From an uncultured Bacilli bacterium (GTDB lineage: Bacteria > Bacillota_I > Bacilli_A > RF39 > UBA660), in NCBI GenBank assembly GCA_934101645.1, contig CAKORX010000005.1, positions 54,306 through 118,305 on the forward strand: a stretch of 64,000 nt of DNA, given 5' to 3'. Every line of letters starts with the position of its first letter. Within the stretch, counting starts at the first letter, position 1. The notes under the pieces are model-generated. The model was not told where the DNA came from. It did no database searches and worked only from the letters and a program-made list of their open reading frames with translations. The position numbers and the translations under genes were made by a program. Positions 25,301 through 31,997 of this stretch are shown in pieces.

Positions 25301-25509
25301 TCCATTAAAAATAATAAACATTTATCAGTATAAGTCTGAAGTAAGTTATAGTAATTATTTGCTTCATAAATACTACTTGTTAATATAATTATATTTTTTT
25401 GATCTTTTTTAAATAAATTTAACACATAAAAAACATTTAACTCGGGAGTTAAACCACATATTACAGAATCATTTTTATATGTAAATATATTATTTAAAAA
25501 ATCCATCAT
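22354..25509 (-). CDS. mfd: Transcription-repair coupling factor Mfd
   Basis: 1051 residues, slightly under the usual 1150. N-terminal UvrB-like region, then the RNA polymerase-interacting region GDYVVHINHGIGIYNGIVS, then the RecG-like translocase: Walker A LLCGDVGFGKTEVALR, DEEQ box IIDEEQRFGVKHKE, TLSATPIPRTL, and LRGRVGRS. A C-terminal TRCF domain follows. It removes stalled RNA polymerase and recruits UvrA. Its start overlaps the pth stop by 4 bp (ATGA-type coupling). Confidence 0.97.
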   Translation of the reverse strand: MMDFLNNIFTYKNDSVICGLTPELNVFYVLNLFKKDQKNIIILTSSIYEANNYYNLLQTYTDKCLLFLMDDFVSSMVAASPELKLTRLNTLDKINSSSHIIICNLMAYLMYLPSKEEISKNIIKIRINEEINRNDVIEKLINMGYHKDSITTATGDFSVRGMVIDIFPINEVHPLRIELDDDKIIGIRYFDETSQMTINKVDNIIIKPVDEIKTKNVISVYDYLEDPIVVNIEKPQIEAAYKKLSEEILEYKKDNDVKEDLMFNLNDILVKYELSLNTFRTSNKDIEYKSFQVENFNNDLNLLETKVKNWIKEKKQVIFCLSNEQEIKNIKKLFSDVKIIKQKINHGFIFESYVVIGEYDIDEVKRDYKYQNNLYGGKKITDYNELNKGDYVVHINHGIGIYNGIVSLTSGNITKDYIQLLYMDNDKIYVPVQKIETIYKYSDKDGIKPKLNRLNSSSWLKTRKYVESKIKDITEELIDLYQKRIAVKVEPYKFYEEELIFAKEFTYDLTPDQQKAINDITEDLSSGNPMDRLLCGDVGFGKTEVALRTMFKAVLNNKQVIYLCPTTILSKQQYNVALKRFASWPVNIKLYNRFTTSKEEKKILQGLEKGTIDILFGTHKIFNDKIKYKKLGLLIIDEEQRFGVKHKEKIKELKNDINVLTLSATPIPRTLKMALSGLRNLSIIETAPSNRYPVQTYVTSEDNYVVKDAIYKELSRDGQVYILYNNIAGLEGKASEIQKLVPDAKIRFAFGTMNKDELDIIMNDFTNHKFDILICTTIIENGIDIANANTLIVYDADHFGLSQLYQLRGRVGRSDKIGYAFLLYNKMKMLNDIAIKRLQALKEFTALGSGYKIAMRDLSIRGSGDIFGSSQAGFVDSVGVSLYTKMIEDELKKVKGIYVEEDSDNDQALINIDTHIDDKYVDDETIKIEIHQMINEIDSYDKLLEIKEKIQDRFGKIDEKTEDYMYEEWFEKIAKKLGINKVRQTDRLIEIILPKELSSKVKGDKLLYNALSISNNFNLAYKHECITITLYYKSLPEHFIRYLVRLLNTLL

Positions 25510-26057
25510 TCACCTTTTTTATTATAAGTATTCATACATTTTTCAATACCATAAATTATAAAACAATCTATCATTTCAGAATATTTAGCATTGTTTAGAC
25601 TTTCAAGTTCATCATTTGATAAATTTCCTAAAACATAATCTTTTATATCATTATTAGTTTCGTGGCCAATCCCAACCTTTAAATGACAAAATTTCTGCGT
25701 ACCTAAAGAATTAATAATGGATTTTATTCCATTATGCCCACCTGCAGATGAATCGAATTTAAAACGATATTGACCACATTTTAAATCTAAATCATCATGT
25801 ATAACTAATATATCTTCACAATTTATTTTATAAAAATTAACAACTTTTATAACAGCAAAACCAGATAAATTCATGTATGTTAATGGTTTTAAAAAAATTA
25901 CTTTTTCGTTATTAATATTTTTTATAATGTATTCATAATTATCTTTTGTAAGCCATCTTTCATTTCTTAAATAATTGTCTAATATTATAAATCCAACATT
26001 ATGTCTCGTATTTTTATACTCTTTTCCCGGGTTCCCTAATCCTACTATTAACTTCAT
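25506..26057 (-). CDS. pth: Peptidyl-tRNA hydrolase
   Basis: 183 residues from MKLIVGLGNPGKEYKNTRHN; five codons of open frame upstream are unsupported. The catalytic His is in TRHNVGF, with TYMNLSG, IHDDLDL and GGHNGIKSII also conserved. It frees tRNA from prematurely dropped peptidyl-tRNA. The pth-mfd pair is conserved in Firmicutes. Confidence 0.97.
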   Translation of the reverse strand: MKLIVGLGNPGKEYKNTRHNVGFIILDNYLRNERWLTKDNYEYIIKNINNEKVIFLKPLTYMNLSGFAVIKVVNFYKINCEDILVIHDDLDLKCGQYRFKFDSSAGGHNGIKSIINSLGTQKFCHLKVGIGHETNNDIKDYVLGNLSNDELESLNNAKYSEMIDCFIIYGIEKCMNTYNKKGE

Positions 26058-26080
26058 ATTATTATTTAACAATTAAAAAT

Positions 26081-26797
26081 TTAATTGCTTCCTTTCTTTT
26101 TAAATATGTTTTTATATGTTTTCAAATTTTCTACACAAATAACATCATTAATTTTTACATGATTTTTACTATTTTTGATACATTTCACTATAACTATTGA
26201 TGGACTTGCCTCTTCCTTTGTTTTTATTAGTTGAACTTCTTTAATATTAAGGTTGTATTTATTTCCTAATACAAATAATTCATCTAATCTTTCAGGTCTA
26301 TTTATTATATACAAAATTCCTTTATTTTCAAGATAGTCTTTTGCAATTAAAAAGATATCTTCGAGTTTTAACATAACTTCATGTCTGGCAATCATCTTCT
26401 CAGGTACATTATTAACCATTTTCCCATTATATTCAAAATATGGTGGGTTACACATTATTATGTTAAATGATTCTTTTTCAAAATAGTTACCAATATTTTT
26501 AACATCATCATTAATCACTGTTATTTGGTTTTCCAAATTGTTAATATCAATAGATTTTTTTGCTAAATCAAAAATCTTAGGTTGAATTTCAAAGCCAACA
26601 ATAGGAAGTGAAGTATATTTTGATAGAATCAAACAGGTTGCACCATTTCCAGTACATATATCCAATATTTTACCCTTTAAATTATATTTTTGGGTAAATT
26701 CTGGCAATAAAATTGAATCTAACGAAAACTTAAAAAAATCGGTATCTTGAAATATATATCTATTTTCATAGTCAAACAAATCATTTTTTACTATCAT
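26081..26797 (-). CDS. trmN6: tRNA1(Val) adenine-N6 methyltransferase family (YabB-like)
   Basis: 238 residues. SAM-dependent methyltransferase with ILDICTGNGATCLIL (motif I) and the N6-adenine signature MCNPPYFEYNG. The pattern of FKFSLDSILLPEF near the N-terminus fits the TrmN6/YabB family, which modifies A37 of tRNA-Val. It overlaps ricT by 17 bp, matching the B. subtilis yaaT-yabA-yabB neighbourhood, although yabA is missing here. Confidence 0.88.
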   Translation of the reverse strand: MIVKNDLFDYENRYIFQDTDFFKFSLDSILLPEFTQKYNLKGKILDICTGNGATCLILSKYTSLPIVGFEIQPKIFDLAKKSIDINNLENQITVINDDVKNIGNYFEKESFNIIMCNPPYFEYNGKMVNNVPEKMIARHEVMLKLEDIFLIAKDYLENKGILYIINRPERLDELFVLGNKYNLNIKEVQLIKTKEEASPSIVIVKCIKNSKNHVKINDVICVENLKTYKNIFKKKGSN

Positions 26798-27563
26798 TTT
26801 TTATTTGCTCCGCATCAATAGTAAGTTTTTCTTCATCACATGCTATTTTATATTTTCTATTTAATATATCAACTCCAATAATTGTAGCATCTTTACCATT
26901 ATACTTTATAATATTGCCTACTGATAACAAATTTTTACTACACCTGATATACTCTTCATCTTCATAATTTAAACAGCATAACAATCTACCACAACAACCA
27001 TTAATTTTTGATGGGTTAAGCGCCAAATTCTGGTTTTTTGCCATATTCATGGTAATAGAATCAAATTGATTTAAAAATCTTGAACAACACATTTTTTGAC
27101 CGCAAACGCCTAGTCCACCGACTTGTTTTGCTTTATCCCTTGCTCCAACTTGTCTTAATTCAATTCTTGTTTTGTATATACTTGCTAATTTTTTTGCAAG
27201 TTCTCTAAAATCAATTCGATCATCTGCATAAAAATTAAATAACAATTGACTTCTATCTAAACTATATTGAGCACTTAATATATGCATATCTAATTTTAAA
27301 TCATTAACTAAGCTTTTTGCTTTGTTTAAAGCAATATCTGCATCTTTTAAATTTTTATAAAAGGCTTCTTTATCATCGTCTGTAGCTTTTCTAATAATTT
27401 GTTTATACTCATTATTATTATCTTCAATTATCTTAACTATCTTACCATATTGATGGCCTTTTTCTGTATCAACAATAACCTCATCATTTACTTCAAAGCG
27501 TTCATCACTTTGAAAATAATAACATTTACAATTACCTTTATAACATATAGCATAACTAATCAT
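26781..27563 (-). CDS. ricT: PSP1-domain protein RicT (YaaT)
   Basis: 260 residues. The PSP1 core contains QVGARDKAKQVGGLGVCGQK then CCSRFL and CCGRLLCCLNYE, the Cys-rich iron-sulfur ligands. In B. subtilis RicT with RicA and RicF directs RNase Y mRNA maturation and promotes Spo0A activation. That is notable beside a Spo0A with altered phospho-acceptor. The gene overlaps holB by 8 bp, as expected for the holB-yaaT pair. Confidence 0.95.
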   Translation of the reverse strand: MISYAICYKGNCKCYYFQSDERFEVNDEVIVDTEKGHQYGKIVKIIEDNNNEYKQIIRKATDDDKEAFYKNLKDADIALNKAKSLVNDLKLDMHILSAQYSLDRSQLLFNFYADDRIDFRELAKKLASIYKTRIELRQVGARDKAKQVGGLGVCGQKMCCSRFLNQFDSITMNMAKNQNLALNPSKINGCCGRLLCCLNYEDEEYIRCSKNLLSVGNIIKYNGKDATIIGVDILNRKYKIACDEEKLTIDAEQIKNDSKK

Positions 27564-28356
27564 TTAAAACTCCTAACTCAAGGGCTAATGCGTCAAGCAT
27601 TAAATTTATATTTAAATTATATTGACCCTCATATAAATATTTTGATAGAATTTGTAATTTTTCAAAATTATTAGGAAAAGGTTTATCACTATGAAAAGCA
27701 CTATAATATATTTGATTAACAATTTTTAGCAAAGTAATAATATCATTTCTATCTTTAAAATTTTTCAAAACTACACTATTATTATACAAAACAATATTTA
27801 AATTATCTAGTTCTATATTATTAACATAGTCTTGAGCAGCATTATAGTATTTTTCATATTCATCTTTCGATAATTTAAATTTTTCTTCTATTAAAATATT
27901 TTGATAATTTACTTTTATAACTTCGCATCGACTTATAATTGTGCTGGCAATATTTTCTTTTGAATTAGTTATAAAAAAACCTAGAATATTTTCCTCAGGT
28001 TCTTCAAGAAATTTTAACATTTTATTATAGGCCGATGAGTTCATTTTTTCAGGATTAACAATTATATATATACTTTTATCTGTATACATTGAAGATAAAC
28101 TAAATGATTTTTGTAAAAACTCGATGTCATCCTTTTTTATTGTTTTATCTGATGGATTAATAATAATTAAGCTAGGTAAAGAATTGTTATCTATTAGTGT
28201 ATTAATATTTGGTACGTCTTTAAATATCTCTTTAATTACTTCTTTTAGTTCTAGTAAACATTTATCAACATTATTTGTTTCAATCAAATAAGCATGAGCA
28301 AGTTTATTCTCATGATATATATTTATTAATTCTAAAAATACCGTATTTATATCCAT
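27556..28356 (-). CDS. holB: DNA polymerase III delta' subunit
   Basis: 266 residues. HAYLIE near the start, IYIIVNPEKMNSSAYNKMLKFLEEP and ISRCEVIKV are the clamp-loader delta' pattern. There is no Walker A, as is normal for delta', and the N-terminal zinc module is absent. It is a stator of the clamp loader that places DnaN on DNA. Placed between bofA and ricT; tmk and yaaQ/R, which separate these in B. subtilis, are missing. Confidence 0.9.
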   Translation of the reverse strand: MDINTVFLELINIYHENKLAHAYLIETNNVDKCLLELKEVIKEIFKDVPNINTLIDNNSLPSLIIINPSDKTIKKDDIEFLQKSFSLSSMYTDKSIYIIVNPEKMNSSAYNKMLKFLEEPEENILGFFITNSKENIASTIISRCEVIKVNYQNILIEEKFKLSKDEYEKYYNAAQDYVNNIELDNLNIVLYNNSVVLKNFKDRNDIITLLKIVNQIYYSAFHSDKPFPNNFEKLQILSKYLYEGQYNLNINLMLDALALELGVLND

Positions 28357-28373
28357 CAGTACTCCTTATTTTA

Positions 28374-28559
28374 CTAAATTGTTAAAAACATTACTATTAT
28401 CATGCATAGGCCAGGAAAGCCTAAAAAGGCAACAGACAAAATGGTAAAAATATTAATTGGAATAATAACATTTAAAGATGAAACAATCAAGTTTACTCCA
28501 TATAAAATACAAAATGCAAATACAATTTTTTTAATAAACCAAAATATTTTTTTCAACAT
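28374..28559 (-). CDS. bofA: Sigma-K processing inhibitor BofA family
   Basis: 61 residues, shorter than the 87 of B. subtilis. Two hydrophobic segments; the C-terminal half (GVNLIVSSLNVIIPINIFTI then FLGFPGLCMIIV) aligns with B. subtilis VNMFGGSLGIHVPINLVTT and GILGIPGIAALVV. BofA holds the SpoIVFB protease inactive until the forespore signal. The recR-bofA neighbourhood is the B. subtilis arrangement and supports the call. Confidence 0.85.
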   Translation of the reverse strand: MLKKIFWFIKKIVFAFCILYGVNLIVSSLNVIIPINIFTILSVAFLGFPGLCMIIVMFLTI

Positions 28560-28605
28560 AATTTCCTCTTTATAAATTATGTTATTATCAAACTAAATAT
28601 TCTTT

Positions 28606-29205
28606 TTATGCAATTTTTTTTCTATCATCTAGAGCTTTATTTAATGTAATAACATCTAAATAATCAATTTCTGCACCCATAGGAATTCCATATGATAATC
28701 TAGAAATTGTAACTTTTTTATTTTCAAATAATTTTTTTATGTATAATGTTGTCGTTTCACCTTCAATTGATGATTTTAAAGCAATTATTAACTCTGGATT
28801 TGTAAGTGATTCAACTCTTTTTATCAAAGACGATATATTAATATCCTGAGGTGATATGTTATCTATTGGCGATATTAAACCATTAAGTACATGATAAACT
28901 CCCTTAAAATTGCCAACTTTTTCAAAAGATAATAAGCTTTTGTAATCCTCTACAACACAAATTAGATTATGATCCCTAGTTTCATCACTACAAACATCAC
29001 AAATTTCTTTGTCAGTTAAACTATTACAAACTTTACAAGGTGTTAATTTTTCCTTTGCTTCTATCAAAGCCTTACTAAACTCCAAAACATCCTCATCTTT
29101 AAACTCTAAAGTAGCTAATGCTAATCTTTCTGCACTTTTTTCCCCAATAGTTGGATATTTTTTAAATCCCTTAATCAATTGTTCTAGTACTTTGGGATAG
29201 ATCAT
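28606..29205 (-). CDS. recR: Recombination mediator RecR
   Basis: 199 residues. Helix-hairpin-helix near the N-terminus (FKKYPTIGEKSAERLAL), the four-Cys zinc finger (PCKVCNSLTDKEICDVC), then the TOPRIM domain with VVEDYKSLLSFEKV and the C-terminal Walker-like block LSYGIPMGAEIDYLDVITL. It loads RecA at gaps with RecF and RecO. Its start shares a base with the ybaB stop (TAATG). Confidence 0.97.
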   Translation of the reverse strand: MIYPKVLEQLIKGFKKYPTIGEKSAERLALATLEFKDEDVLEFSKALIEAKEKLTPCKVCNSLTDKEICDVCSDETRDHNLICVVEDYKSLLSFEKVGNFKGVYHVLNGLISPIDNISPQDINISSLIKRVESLTNPELIIALKSSIEGETTTLYIKKLFENKKVTISRLSYGIPMGAEIDYLDVITLNKALDDRKKIA

Positions 29206-29501
29206 TAAAACAAGCCACCCATTTTTGAATATTGACCAAGTTTTTCCTCTGTAACCTTGTCTATTTGATTCATGGCATCTTTAATTGCTAAACAAATCAT
29301 ATCGCATAATATTTCTTTATTTTCTTTATCAAATGCATCATCACTAACTATATTAACATTTTTTATTTCTTTACTTCCCATAAAAGTCACGTTAACCCAA
29401 TCTGATTTTCCTACAAACTCCATAGAATCAATTTGGTCTTTTTTGCTCATTATATCCTTTTGCATTCTTTGTGCTTGAGCCATTATTTGTTGCATATTCA
29501 T
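29205..29501 (-). CDS. YbaB/EbfC family nucleoid-associated protein
   Basis: 98 residues from the ATG at 29499-29501, which has AAGGAGGT 7 bases upstream. MNMQQIMAQAQRMQKDI is typical, followed by FVGKSDWVNVTFMGSKEI and a helical C-terminus. It is a small dimeric DNA-binding protein. It lies in the conserved dnaX-ybaB-recR trio. Confidence 0.95.
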   Translation of the reverse strand: MNMQQIMAQAQRMQKDIMSKKDQIDSMEFVGKSDWVNVTFMGSKEIKNVNIVSDDAFDKENKEILCDMICLAIKDAMNQIDKVTEEKLGQYSKMGGLF

Positions 29502-29514
29502 ATAAAATACCTCC

Positions 29515-31101
29515 TTATTTTTCCTCAATCTTATTTATATCGAATATATCTATTATACCATCTAACTCATTATTTTCCACTGGTTCATTCATTAAACTAT
29601 ATTTAATTTTATTTTTTACATTTTCTTTGAATGTATTCATCTCATTATTCCAATTTTCCGTATCGGTTGCTATAATTAAATAACTTGTCTTAAATAAATC
29701 ATTAAAATTATCTTCAACAATTTTGCAGTTTTTATTAATTTCACCAGCTAAAGATTTAATACTGGTATTTAGTACCATAATTGCGGGTGAAGCTAAAACT
29801 ACATCTGTATCCTCAATTAAGCCCTTAACTTTTTTATTTTCAGTAATTTGTTTAAATTTTGTCCACATATTATTGCACAAGTTTTTATTATCTTTTGAAG
29901 CTGATACAAAACAATTATTAATTCTTACCTTTTCAAGTTGCGCATAATACGAACTATTGTTTTTAATTTGCAACTTACTTATTTTTCCTTGTGTTGATAT
30001 ATTGTTACTTTCTTCTTTTTTTGGTGTCGAATCTGTGTTGTTAATTTGTTCAGAATTAGATGTTTCAACATTTTTTCCACTTTTAATATATTTTAATAAA
30101 ATTAACTCTAATAAACTAAATAAATCAACATTTACATTTGTCTTATATAAAGTATCAGAAAGTTCAAAGCAAATATTTTTATAATCATCATAACTAAGTT
30201 TATCAATTCGATCGTTCAATTTAGTTTCCAATGCTCTTTTTTTAACAACGTTAATGATTTTTTTAATAAGAGTTTTATAATCTACTGATAGTTCTTTTGC
30301 TTTTTCAATAAAATCAACAATATAATTGCCGTCACTATTATTTAAATGCTCTATCATTTCAATTACTTGAGAATTAGAAATCAACCCCAAATTATCTAGA
30401 ACATCTTTTATTTCTATATGATTTTTCAGTTTTGAAATTTGATCAAGAATACTTAAAGCATCTCTTAAGCCACCTTCGGAGAAATTAGCTATTTCTGTTA
30501 AAGCATCATCATCTATTTCTATATTTTCTTTTTGGCAAATATTTTTCAATTGAATAATTATATCAGTTAACCCAATTTTTTTAAAATCTAATCTCTGGCA
30601 TCTTGATAAAACCGTTATTGGTACATCTTCAATATTTGTTGTAGCTAATATAAATATTGCATGTGCCGGTGGTTCTTCTAAAGTTAATAAAAGTGCATTA
30701 AATGCGCTAGTACTCAACATATGAACCTCATCAATAATATATACCTTATATTTTGAATTAATTGGACTAAGTTTAACATTATCAATAATTTCTCTTATTT
30801 GGTCTACACCAGTATTTGAGGCGGCATCTATTTCATATATATCACTACTAGTATTAAAATTTTTACATAATTCACACTCTAAACACGGATTCCCATCAGT
30901 ATTATTTATACAATTAATTGCTCTGGCAAATATTTTCGCGGTACTCGTTTTACCAGTACCTCTAGGACCCGAAAATATATAAGCATGTGAAATCCTATTT
31001 TCTAAAATACTGTCTTTTAATAATTTTACAACAACATTTTGCCCGACTAACTCATCAAAAGTTTGTGGACGATATTTTCTATATAAAACTTTATAATCCA
31101 T
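29515..31101 (-). CDS. dnaX: DNA polymerase III gamma/tau subunit
   Basis: 528 residues. MDYKVLYRKYRPQTFDELVG, Walker A SGPRGTGKTSTAK, the zinc module CLECELCKNF, DEVHMLSTSAFNALL with the DExx box, and SRCQRLDF. The C-terminal third is low-complexity then a short tau-like domain, so one full-length product is likely; I did not identify a programmed slip site. It is the clamp-loader motor. tadA is upstream as in B. subtilis. Confidence 0.96.
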   Translation of the reverse strand: MDYKVLYRKYRPQTFDELVGQNVVVKLLKDSILENRISHAYIFSGPRGTGKTSTAKIFARAINCINNTDGNPCLECELCKNFNTSSDIYEIDAASNTGVDQIREIIDNVKLSPINSKYKVYIIDEVHMLSTSAFNALLLTLEEPPAHAIFILATTNIEDVPITVLSRCQRLDFKKIGLTDIIIQLKNICQKENIEIDDDALTEIANFSEGGLRDALSILDQISKLKNHIEIKDVLDNLGLISNSQVIEMIEHLNNSDGNYIVDFIEKAKELSVDYKTLIKKIINVVKKRALETKLNDRIDKLSYDDYKNICFELSDTLYKTNVNVDLFSLLELILLKYIKSGKNVETSNSEQINNTDSTPKKEESNNISTQGKISKLQIKNNSSYYAQLEKVRINNCFVSASKDNKNLCNNMWTKFKQITENKKVKGLIEDTDVVLASPAIMVLNTSIKSLAGEINKNCKIVEDNFNDLFKTSYLIIATDTENWNNEMNTFKENVKNKIKYSLMNEPVENNELDGIIDIFDINKIEEK

Positions 31102-31144
31102 GTATTCCTCCGTTTATAATTATAACAATTTATTTACTAATATT

Positions 31145-31564
31145 CTATCTTTTATTAGAAAAAAACTGTTGTAATAACATTTTATATTTGCGTTGAGCAT
31201 CATTATTTAGTGTAATTGAATTATAATCGATTTTCTTCTTATCTTCATTATGAAAATTGGACGGTAGCAAATAATATACTCTTTTTATTCTCGCTTGTCT
31301 TATTGCTTCTTTGCACATATTGCATGGTTCCAAAGTAACGTACAATTCGCAATCATCTAAACGCCAGTCACCTATAATTTTACTTGCTATTGTAATTGCA
31401 TTTATTTCAGCATGGTTTATTGAACAATTATTCTGCATTTTGGTATTATGTGTAGAACACACAATATTCAAGTTTTTAGTTATAACACATCCAATAGGGA
31501 CTTCATTTTCATTAAAAGCTTTTTCCGCTTCACAAAGCAATAATTCTATTATTTTACTATCCAT
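31145..31564 (-). CDS. tadA: tRNA-specific adenosine deaminase TadA
   Basis: 139 residues from the ATG at 31562-31564 with GGAGAG just upstream. Zinc ligands lie in NHAEINAI (HAE with the catalytic Glu) and EPCNMCKEAI (PCxxC). TadA makes inosine at wobble position 34 of tRNA-Arg. It is a little shorter than the usual 155-165. It is transcribed directly after the SRP RNA gene, the normal Firmicutes neighbourhood. Confidence 0.94.
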   Translation of the reverse strand: MDSKIIELLLCEAEKAFNENEVPIGCVITKNLNIVCSTHNTKMQNNCSINHAEINAITIASKIIGDWRLDDCELYVTLEPCNMCKEAIRQARIKRVYYLLPSNFHNEDKKKIDYNSITLNNDAQRKYKMLLQQFFSNKR

Positions 31565-31574
31565 AACTCTCCAT

Positions 31575-31655
31575 AAAAAAAGTGCACACAAACATTGATT
31601 GATATGGCTGCTTTATTCCTAACCTGACCAGATTACAATATATTTGTTGCACAAG
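31575..31655 (-). ncRNA. ffs: Signal recognition particle RNA (small bacterial type)
   Basis: The minus strand reads a closed stem: GTGC at 31649-31652 pairs with GCAC at 31582-31587. The apical SRP motif is present as GGTCAGG, then a TTAGGAA loop, then AAAGCAGCC. That is the Ffh-binding helix 8 with its asymmetric and symmetric loops. A T run (plus-strand a, 31575-31580) follows. At about 75-80 bases it is the short 4.5S-like form, not the long Alu-containing form of Bacillus. The place beside tadA-dnaX agrees with B. subtilis scr. Confidence 0.93.
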
Positions 31656-31658
31656 TTT

Positions 31659-31687
31659 ATATTATCAAATTTCATTGTTATTAGCAA
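31659..31687 (-). promoter_or_regulatory. Promoter of the SRP RNA gene
   Basis: Minus-strand -35 TTGCTA (31682-31687), 17 bp spacer, -10 TAATAT (31659-31664). The expected transcription start, about 7 bases on, coincides with the 5' end of the SRP RNA stem. Confidence 0.85.
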
Positions 31688-31713
31688 GTAAAAATTAAAA
31701 ATATTCAGTCCAA

Positions 31714-31729
31714 TGTTTCACGTGAAACA
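31714..31729. promoter_or_regulatory. parS site 1
   Basis: Perfect 16 bp palindrome TGTTTCACGTGAAACA, the ParB-binding parS consensus. The symmetry extends to 22 bp (31711-31732). First of four within 260 bp. Confidence 0.92.
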
Positions 31730-31811
31730 TTGAGTAAGTTATTATATTTTTTTAATAGTTAATTATTATATTTTTAAAATTTTCCGCATATATACTTAGA
31801 AAATTAGCTAA

Positions 31812-31827
31812 TGTTTCACGTGAAACA
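31812..31827. promoter_or_regulatory. parS site 2, within a long hairpin
   Basis: Perfect TGTTTCACGTGAAACA. The inverted repeat extends to 28 bp (31806-31833) and is followed on the plus strand by TTTTT, so it also resembles an intrinsic terminator. Confidence 0.92.
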
Positions 31828-31878
31828 TTAGCTTTTTAATTATATATGTGACGTTAAAATCATGATTCTATTGTTATA

Positions 31879-31894
31879 TGTTTCACGTGAAACA
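31879..31894. promoter_or_regulatory. parS site 3
   Basis: Perfect TGTTTCACGTGAAACA, with flanks extending the palindrome by one base on each side. Confidence 0.92.
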
Positions 31895-31957
31895 TAGTTA
31901 ATATATAATATTTAATAAATGACTTTTTTACTGATATTTTAGCCAAAAAATGGGCAA

Positions 31958-31973
31958 TGTTTCACGTGAAACA
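31958..31973. promoter_or_regulatory. parS site 4, beside the gyrA terminator
   Basis: Perfect TGTTTCACGTGAAACA, ending directly next to the T tract of the gyrA terminator. The whole 31688-31974 stretch otherwise holds no gene that I can see. Confidence 0.92.
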
Positions 31974-31974
31974 T

Positions 31975-31997
31975 CAAAAAAACACACTATTGTGTGT
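31975..31997 (-). terminator. Terminator after gyrA
   Basis: Minus-strand ACACAC / GTGTGT with loop AATA, followed by seven to eight T. The hairpin starts inside the last gyrA codons. Confidence 0.85.

Noticed and set aside
30001..30010. GTGTCGAAT within dnaX as a further Spo0A box
   Set aside because: It lacks the TTT start and lies inside a coding region.
31688..31986. CRISPR array in the repeated palindromes
   Set aside because: The repeats are 16 bp parS palindromes with unequal spacers and no cas genes.
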